This document shows positions 18,886 to 24,320 of a stretch of DNA of 24,320 nt, in pieces. The translations under genes were made by a program, and so were the position numbers. The DNA is taken from the NCBI GenBank assembly GCA_027604685.1, contig JADHYX010000338.1, forward strand, positions 1-24,320. The letters are read 5' to 3'. This DNA comes from Lobulomyces angularis. Its lineage: Eukaryota; Chytridiomycota; Chytridiomycetes; Lobulomycetales; Lobulomycetaceae. Under the pieces are notes generated by a model. It saw only the letters and a program-made list of their open reading frames with translations, had not been told where the DNA came from and did no database searches. The stretch's first letter is position 1. Each line of letters opens with the position of its first letter.

Positions 18886-21077
18886 TTATTCAATAAATTC
18901 TTTTTCAATATTTAAAAAAGATGCAGCACCAATTCCACTATTTACCATTTCCTCCAAAACGACATTTAACTGTTTAAATAATTCCTCTACAGAAGAAGTT
19001 GGTGAATTGTTTGAAGCAGCTACATTATTTTAATTTTGGATATAAATAAAAACAAAATGATTAAAAAAAAAAACTCTTTGTTTATAAAAAATTTACTTAG
19101 TAAAATACGATTAATTGCATCTGCAACACCTTCCCTAGTATATTCTTCAAACAAATATGAGTGAGGGCTTGTGAAAGGATCATTGTAAGCAATAAGGGAA
19201 AATATTTCCTATATTAATATTGAGTAATAAAATTATAGGTGCATTTTTTTTTTTAAAAAAAAAAATACCAAAAGAGCTTCTTCAAATATACTATCACCTC
19301 CAAAATTTTCTTGTAAATGTCGTCCAAATTTTATGATGTCTCCAAATGCATTGACGTTATTCTAAATTGTAAAATAAAAATAAAAAAATAAAAATTAAAA
19401 AAAAATAATATAATTACAGCTTTTGAAAAGGTTCCATCTGGCCCCATAGGTTCCCTGTGTGAGATTTTTACCATTTCTATAAAATTTAAACTCTGTAGTT
19501 GAAACCTTAAGTATTTGTTGGTATTTAATAAATTTGGAAATTCTTTTTCAATTTCGGCTTCTGCAGCCTGCATATTTCCACCAATAATATAATGGATAAT
19601 GGCTGGGATAAAAAAAAAACAAAAAAAAAAAAGTTAAAAAATTTAAAATATAAAACAAATATATAACTTAATTTACCTCTTCTAGAAATCAAATTAGAAT
19701 TGTCAGATTCCATGTTAACATCGAGGTCTAGCCTTTTTTTTTCCAATTGTGTATCCCCAAAAAATTGATGTGCTGTCTCTACAAACCCTGTAGTAACAAA
19801 AAAAAAACCACAAAAATCAACACCATTTTCTTAATTTTTTTTTTTTTTTTTAACCATTATGATAAAGATATGAGCAAATTACTTCATTTAAATCAAAGTC
19901 AAGTTTTGTATCTTGATTTATCGTTTGCATTATTTTAAATTTTTCTTCTCCAAAACAATGGTTAATATCAAAACTGAATTTTTTTAATCCAAAGTTAGTT
20001 TCAACAATTTCTCCTGGTGCTAAAGAATATAATTTAGTATAAAATTTAAATAAAAGAAGAATTTTTTGGTTTTAGGGTTTTACTTCTTAGTCCAACAGTG
20101 GGAAATAACTTTAGACTAGTATCCAAATTTTTAAAGGCTATTCCAAGAAATACTCCATTTTTAGTAAAAAAACAACATTTTTCGTAAAAGTTTATGCCAC
20201 AGCCAATAATATCGCCCGTGGTAAATGTTGGACCAAAATTTTTTCCTTTTTGAAATCAAAACCAAAAACTTTACAATTATAAAAAAAAAAATACCAGTTC
20301 CACAGCACTGAAACGAGTGACCATCATCGCCATGATAACCCCAACTATTTTGATCCCATCCTGGAAGTCTTTGTAAGTTTACCTTTTCGGTGCAAAAACC
20401 AATGCCAATATACCCATCTCTACCTTTGCTAATGATTTCTGTTTCCCAATAAAAAATTCCGCACTGATTTGGTATAGGAAAATTTGCTCTAACTGATGCT
20501 GCATCGCTGTCACTCTTACCTACCAAAAAGGTTTTATAAAACGAATTATTTTAAATTGCAGCAATTACAATTGAAATTCCAAAAAATAATATTTAAGGAT
20601 ATGAATCAGTAATTATATGAAGGTAAACATAAAGAAAAAAAAAAAAAGTAAATAGGAAATGACCATACCTTGTCCTTTATATGTAACTCTACTATTTTGC
20701 TTTGATAATTCTAGAGTGTTAATTTTGTCCTTTTGATTATAGCAGGTTGGAATTTGGTAAATGTTTTTTTGAATTTTTTCTTCTTTATTTTTATCATTAT
20801 TTTTTAAAAGTAAAGAATTTTCTTGAACATTAGAAAAATTTCTTTTTAGTAAATTTAATTTTACAGGAGTTTCATTTAAATAATCAGGAATCTACAATCA
20901 AAAAAAAAAATAAAAAAATAAAAAAATACAAATAAATTTTTTTACCTTTTCACTAGAAACGGTTACCCTAACTGGATCTGGTTGAGATTCAATGTTTAAT
21001 TGCGACGTACTGATATGTCGACTAATATAGTAGGATGATGATGATGCTCTTGAACTTGTTCTTGATGCGTTTGTCAT
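18886..21077 (-). CDS. RanBPM: RanBPM/Gid1-like protein (SPRY-LisH-CTLH-CRA)
   Basis: Ten exons: 21077-20946, 20891-20669, 20519-20295, 20245-20084, 20019-19855, 19787-19677, 19602-19418, 19361-19269, 19208-19097 and 19019-18886; 513 residues. RanBP9/10 and yeast Gid1/Vid30 are scaffold subunits of the CTLH (GID) E3 ubiquitin ligase. After a Ser-rich start comes the SPRY domain (about 112-275): [78 protein letters not shown]. LisH follows (about 296-320; [16 protein letters not shown]), then CTLH (about 338-400; [20 protein letters not shown]). CRA spans about 405-513: [29 protein letters not shown], ending [11 protein letters not shown]. The order and spacing match the animal proteins closely, without their long linker before CRA. 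Introns are 49-149 nt. A pair of identical 16-bp palindromes sits just upstream of the ATG. Confidence 0.97.
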
Positions 21078-21477
21078 ATTTTCTTAAATTTTATAAAATT
21101 TTTAGTAAAAAAAATTTTATAAAATTTGAAGAATTGGTTTATTTTTTTTTTAACCAAGAACTTTTAATAAAAACTGAAAAAAAGTTTAATAAAAAATAAT
21201 AAAAAAATAGATATTGCTAACATTTTCTTTAAAAAATACTTTTTTTTTTATTAAATAAAAAATTAAAAATCAAATAAAATAAAAAAAAAATTAATAAATA
21301 CTTAGATGAGTTTATAATGATTAGAATAAAAATATAGATTTTCTTTTTTTTTTAATTGGTTTATATAAGGAAAAAAATAATAAAAAAAAAAAAAAAAATT
21401 GAAATAAAAAATAAAATTTTTATTTCTATTTATTTTTTGGTATTAAATTATAAGATATGAAAAAGAGAAAATTTTTT
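21078..21477. other. Spacer between the forkhead gene and RanBPM
   Basis: 400 nt of A/T-rich sequence, holding the forkhead gene 3' end and the RanBPM promoter. Apart from the 16-bp repeated palindrome at 21086-21127, nothing stands out. Confidence 0.55.
21086..21127. repeat. Two identical 16-bp palindromes in direct repeat
   Basis: AAATTTTATAAAATTT occurs at 21086-21101 and 21112-21127. Each copy is its own reverse complement; the copies start 26 bp apart and lie 9-50 bp before the RanBPM start codon. They may be part of the leader or core promoter. Confidence 0.85.
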
Positions 21478-23504
21478 TTATCCAAATGCAATGTGATAAT
21501 AACCGTTGGGAATTTGCTGGTTATTCAGGTGGTTTGGATTCAAAAAATTAGGATTGTGGTGAGACTTGTTTTTTAACAAATTCAGTTTGTCGTGCTGGTT
21601 AGAGCGCATGAATGCCTTCTTCTTTTGCATATACGGATTAGGTGACATTGATGGTGAGATTAGTGGTGATTTAGAGTCATTTTTAAATGGTAAAAATGGA
21701 GACATGGGAAGTGGTGACATTGGTGCTGATATAAGAGGTGAATGAGGAATTGGGTTTAATTGCAAAGATGCTGCTAGTGGTGCTGATGCAAAGTCGGTAT
21801 AGGTTTGTGGAAATGGAGGATGTGACAATGGACCATGCAGAAAAGGTGATCCTGGGACTGACTCTTGATTAAACATTTGCTGGGAAAAAGTAAAGAGGTT
21901 GCTGGAGGGGTTGGGCGAGTAAGGTGGAGTATTATGTTCACTGTCTATAGGAGTTGGATATGTAAACTGTTGGCCAATTTCTGTTGTAACACCTTCTTGC
22001 AATCGAGAATTGATGTAGCTGAGACAACTTTCGTTAAAAGTCTGTGGAGTCCAAAGTTCAATGTCATTAAACTTAATGGCCTTTGCCGCTGACTGAGTGT
22101 CGATTCTTAAGTTAGGTTTTCTACCTCTTACTGATGGTGGAGCAGTGGTATTTGCGCTACTTGGAAGACTAAAAGGGCTTCTGTCACCTTTTCTTGCTTC
22201 CATTGAGCCGCTTGAACATTCATCAGAAAAGTCATCACAAAGATCTTCATTAACAATTTCGACTCGGTATTGTTCGTACTCCTTGGCACCTACAGCACCA
22301 GATTCACTTAAGGAGTCAGCACCAACAGAAAAGCAATCGGATACTTTTCCTACAATGTCGGATTCACCAAAGTCAATGTTGCCACCGAGTACCTCACCAG
22401 AGCCGAAAACTGGAACCAAGTTGAAGTTATCAGGTGAGGAAATAGTTGAACTTTTCATACTATCCAAATTTTCACTGCTATAGAACGATGAAGGAATTGG
22501 ATAAATAGGTTGAGTAGAAGCTTCAACATCACTTGTATTGCCAGTGGAGTATACATCAGCATCGGAATCTTGATTCATTTTTAACTTGGCGGTAGCTGAA
22601 AGACACCAGTAACCAAATTTTCCATTTCCTGAACCAGATTTGGTGAACCATGGTGAAATGCTCAAGGTGTGACGAATAGCATTTTTCCACTTGTTTGAAT
22701 TTTGCTTCCCATTACTAGTTATTTCTTCCAAGTCGGGTTGCAACTTCAAGGCAATTTCATATATTTGCTTTAATCTAACAGGAATTTTTTTCAAACATTA
22801 AAAAAAAATTTTTTTTTATTTTATTTTACTTTAATAACTCTAGACCGGATTCATAAAAAACCTGTCGTAATAATTTAATCCATGACTGCTTCATCTTTGG
22901 AGGTTCACTTGATATATCAACAATGAGCTCTTTGTGCCGAGTGCTATTATTTATATTAGATGTTAAATCTTTTTGAGAATTTGGAGAAGAGCTGAGATGA
23001 AGGTTATTCAATTTAAGTTGATTGTATTGTATGTTGTTGTTAAAATCGTCAGTATTAGTGGTGGAGTTATTTGGAAAGAAAAATTGAAATTTCATATCGT
23101 TTATAGAAAACTTTGACTCATTGTTTAAAGTAAGATTGTCCTGTGGATTAAAGGTTGCATTTGATATAATTTTTCCTTCAAATTTTATAACATGGTCACC
23201 AGGAAATGGGATGATTTTAAATTTTCCTTCTGTAGGAAAATATTTTATTTTTAAATACTTGATAGGTTTAGGAATAGATTTCTTTGTATTTGCATCTAGA
23301 ATTAGGAATTTGTTAAAGTCATTACACAAATCATCACTTGAACCAACCCTATAATGGAAATATAAATAATCATTAAGCAAAATAAATTCAAATAAAATAA
23401 AATAAAAAAAAGATTAAAATGAGAAAAAACTTTTTTATTTTTTAAAAAAAGGTTTGTTACGTTATTTGTTTTTTAAAGTTTCCAACTATTTTAAAAACTG
23501 ACAT
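21478..23504 (-). CDS. FHA-forkhead transcription factor with divergent FHA domain
   Basis: Three exons, 23504-23461, 23348-22830 and 22774-21478, give 619 residues. The first exon (MSVFKIVGNFKKQI) was chosen because its donor is in phase with the next acceptor and completes the first FHA strand. The FHA region spans about 1-110 (KYLKIKYFPTEGKFKIIPF, LTLNNESKFSINDMKFQFFF). It lacks the canonical G-R, S-x-x-H and N-G residues. The forkhead domain (about 168-250) is read across an exon junction: SWIKLLRQVFYESGLELL, then QIYEIALKLQPDLEE, NKWKNAIRHTLSISPWFTKS and KFGYWCL. This matches the recognition-helix pattern W-x-N-x-I-R-H-x-L-S. The remaining 360 residues are disordered, with acidic and Ser/Pro-rich parts (SPLISAPMSPLPMSPF), several being possible proline-directed phosphosites. 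The layout recalls yeast Fkh1/2 or Fhl1 and animal FOXK. Which one it corresponds to is unclear, and further 5' exons are possible. Confidence 0.87.
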
Positions 23505-24320
23505 ACTAGCTCAGTTTTCTTTTTTCTATTTTAATTTTTTGTGTATACAAAAGATTAAAGGTTCGAAATGTACGATTAAAACAAAAAGTTAGTTTAAAAA
23601 CAATTTAAAAAAAGTAGGTTTGTACTGAATATTTATTTGAAAAGCGACCTTGACAACTTTTTCAAACTCCGGCTGCTTTAAGGCTCGAAAGGGTGTTTTT
23701 TTATCATCAAAATTGGAGCTCCGACAGTTCCGACTTGTCCTGCTGAAATTAACCAAATAAATTGCAGCGGAGGAGCCAATCTTACGTTTGAAAAAACTAG
23801 CAATGGTTAGTTTTTTGGCAAAACTTACGGAGAAGGATTGAGGAATTTTATTTTTTAGAGCCTAGCTTGTTTGCAGTTTCAAACAGCGAGTTTGGTTCGT
23901 AATACTGACATGGCCCTCATCGTTAAAATTATTGTTCGCCATCTCAATTTTGGTGCCTTGGAGCTCTGTTTTTGCCAATGGTGAATGGAGTAAAATTTCA
24001 GTCTTAATTACTCTTAAATTTTAATTAAGTTTAACCATATGTCAAATGCATCAAAAATCTCTATAAGAACTATCTGCTAATTATATGGCTACTAAAGTGA
24101 AAAGAGTTAACTACCAAACTTTGATAAAGGTCTTTTGGTATAACGATGCCCTCTCCCTCTCCTCAACCCTAGGGAACAATTTCCCGATTCCAAATTTTAA
24201 CCAATTTTAAATCAAAATCCTATTTATTTTAATTTTTAACCTAAATCTTGTTAAAACTTCAAATATAAATTTATTTACAACATATTTATTTTCTTTTCTC
24301 TTTTTTTTTTTTTTTTTTTT
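23505..24320. other. Right-end region upstream of the forkhead gene with an unexplained coding-like patch
   Basis: About 816 nt with no resolved gene. The stretch 23640-23990 is clearly less AT-rich than the spacers elsewhere and has long open frames on both strands, but neither strand gives a complete gene with a start. The outer part is ordinary A/T-rich sequence and the window ends in a T run (24302-24320). The forkhead promoter must lie here. Confidence 0.5.
23682..23902 (+). pseudogene. Coding-like fragment with a plausible intron, no start codon
   Basis: A plus-strand frame from 23682 to 23805 reads like a real protein (TVPTCPAEINQINCSGGANL). It meets a donor GTTAGT at 23806, and the acceptor TTTTTTAG at 23858 gives a 53-nt intron of typical size here. 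After it the frame continues in phase (EPSLFAVSNSEFGS) to TAA at 23900-23902. The frame is closed by TAA directly upstream at 23679 and no usable ATG or signal exon is seen before it. It may be an exon of an undetected gene, a gene fragment, or coincidence: the opposite strand is also open for 90 codons (23861-23592). Confidence 0.3.

Noticed and set aside
21865..22483. Two plus-strand frames within the forkhead gene
   Set aside because: They are antisense to a conserved minus-strand exon and open only because of its Ser-rich composition.
23558..23570. GGTTCGAAATG resembling a tRNA B box
   Set aside because: No A box at the right distance and no cloverleaf can be folded around it.
1..24320. 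Dictyostelid origin because of the extreme A/T content and Asn-rich stretches
   Set aside because: The LysM-CBM18-GH18 chitinase with the subgroup C tail is fungal in type; the Asn-rich runs are few and short.

Overview
The window is an intron-dense, extremely AT-rich nuclear fragment, most likely from an early-diverging (non-Dikarya) fungus or a very close relative. The fungal signal is the large chitinase with LysM, hevein-type and GH18 domains and the C-terminal tail of the fungal killer-toxin-like (subgroup C) chitinases, plus an FHA-forkhead factor and a GATA factor. Against an ordinary yeast or filamentous ascomycete stand genes for the gamma-secretase subunit PEN-2 and for CNOT11, both missing from the classical yeasts, and an intron in almost every gene. 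The species itself cannot be named from the sequence.

Layout from left to right. 1-252 (+) may be the tail of an unidentified gene. 800-1280 (-) encodes a small secreted cysteine-containing protein. 2246-2642 (+) is PEN-2. 3123-4674 (+) is an ethanolamine/choline phosphotransferase. 5274-6540 (+) is a GATA factor with its finger at the extreme C-terminus. 7122-7449 (-) is MDM35/TRIAP1. 7762-9380 (+) is CNOT11. 9779-13613 (-) is the four-LysM chitinase, interrupted by a 10-N assembly gap in an intron. 14704-15390 (-) is a Thr/Ser-rich protein. 15810-16651 (+) is a secreted protein of unknown family. The right end carries three genes head to tail on the minus strand: MFAP1 (18596-17023), RanBPM/Gid1-like (21077-18886) and an FHA-forkhead factor (23504-21478). 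23505-24320 has no resolved gene but holds an unexplained, less AT-rich, coding-like patch.

Nearly all genes had to be assembled from short exons. I place 44 introns, mostly 43-149 nt, starting GT and ending AG. Some use relaxed donors (GTTTGT, GTTAGT, GTTTTC) and many acceptors are AAG rather than YAG. Introns and spacers are full of A or T homopolymers. Spacers are usually 280-1,090 nt.

The genes do not form one pathway. Housekeeping functions (lipid synthesis and mitochondrial lipid transfer, mRNA deadenylation, splicing, the CTLH/GID ubiquitin ligase, transcription) surround a middle block of secreted or wall-directed proteins (chitinase, Thr-rich protein, unknown secreted protein). That block is the most accessory-looking part of the window.
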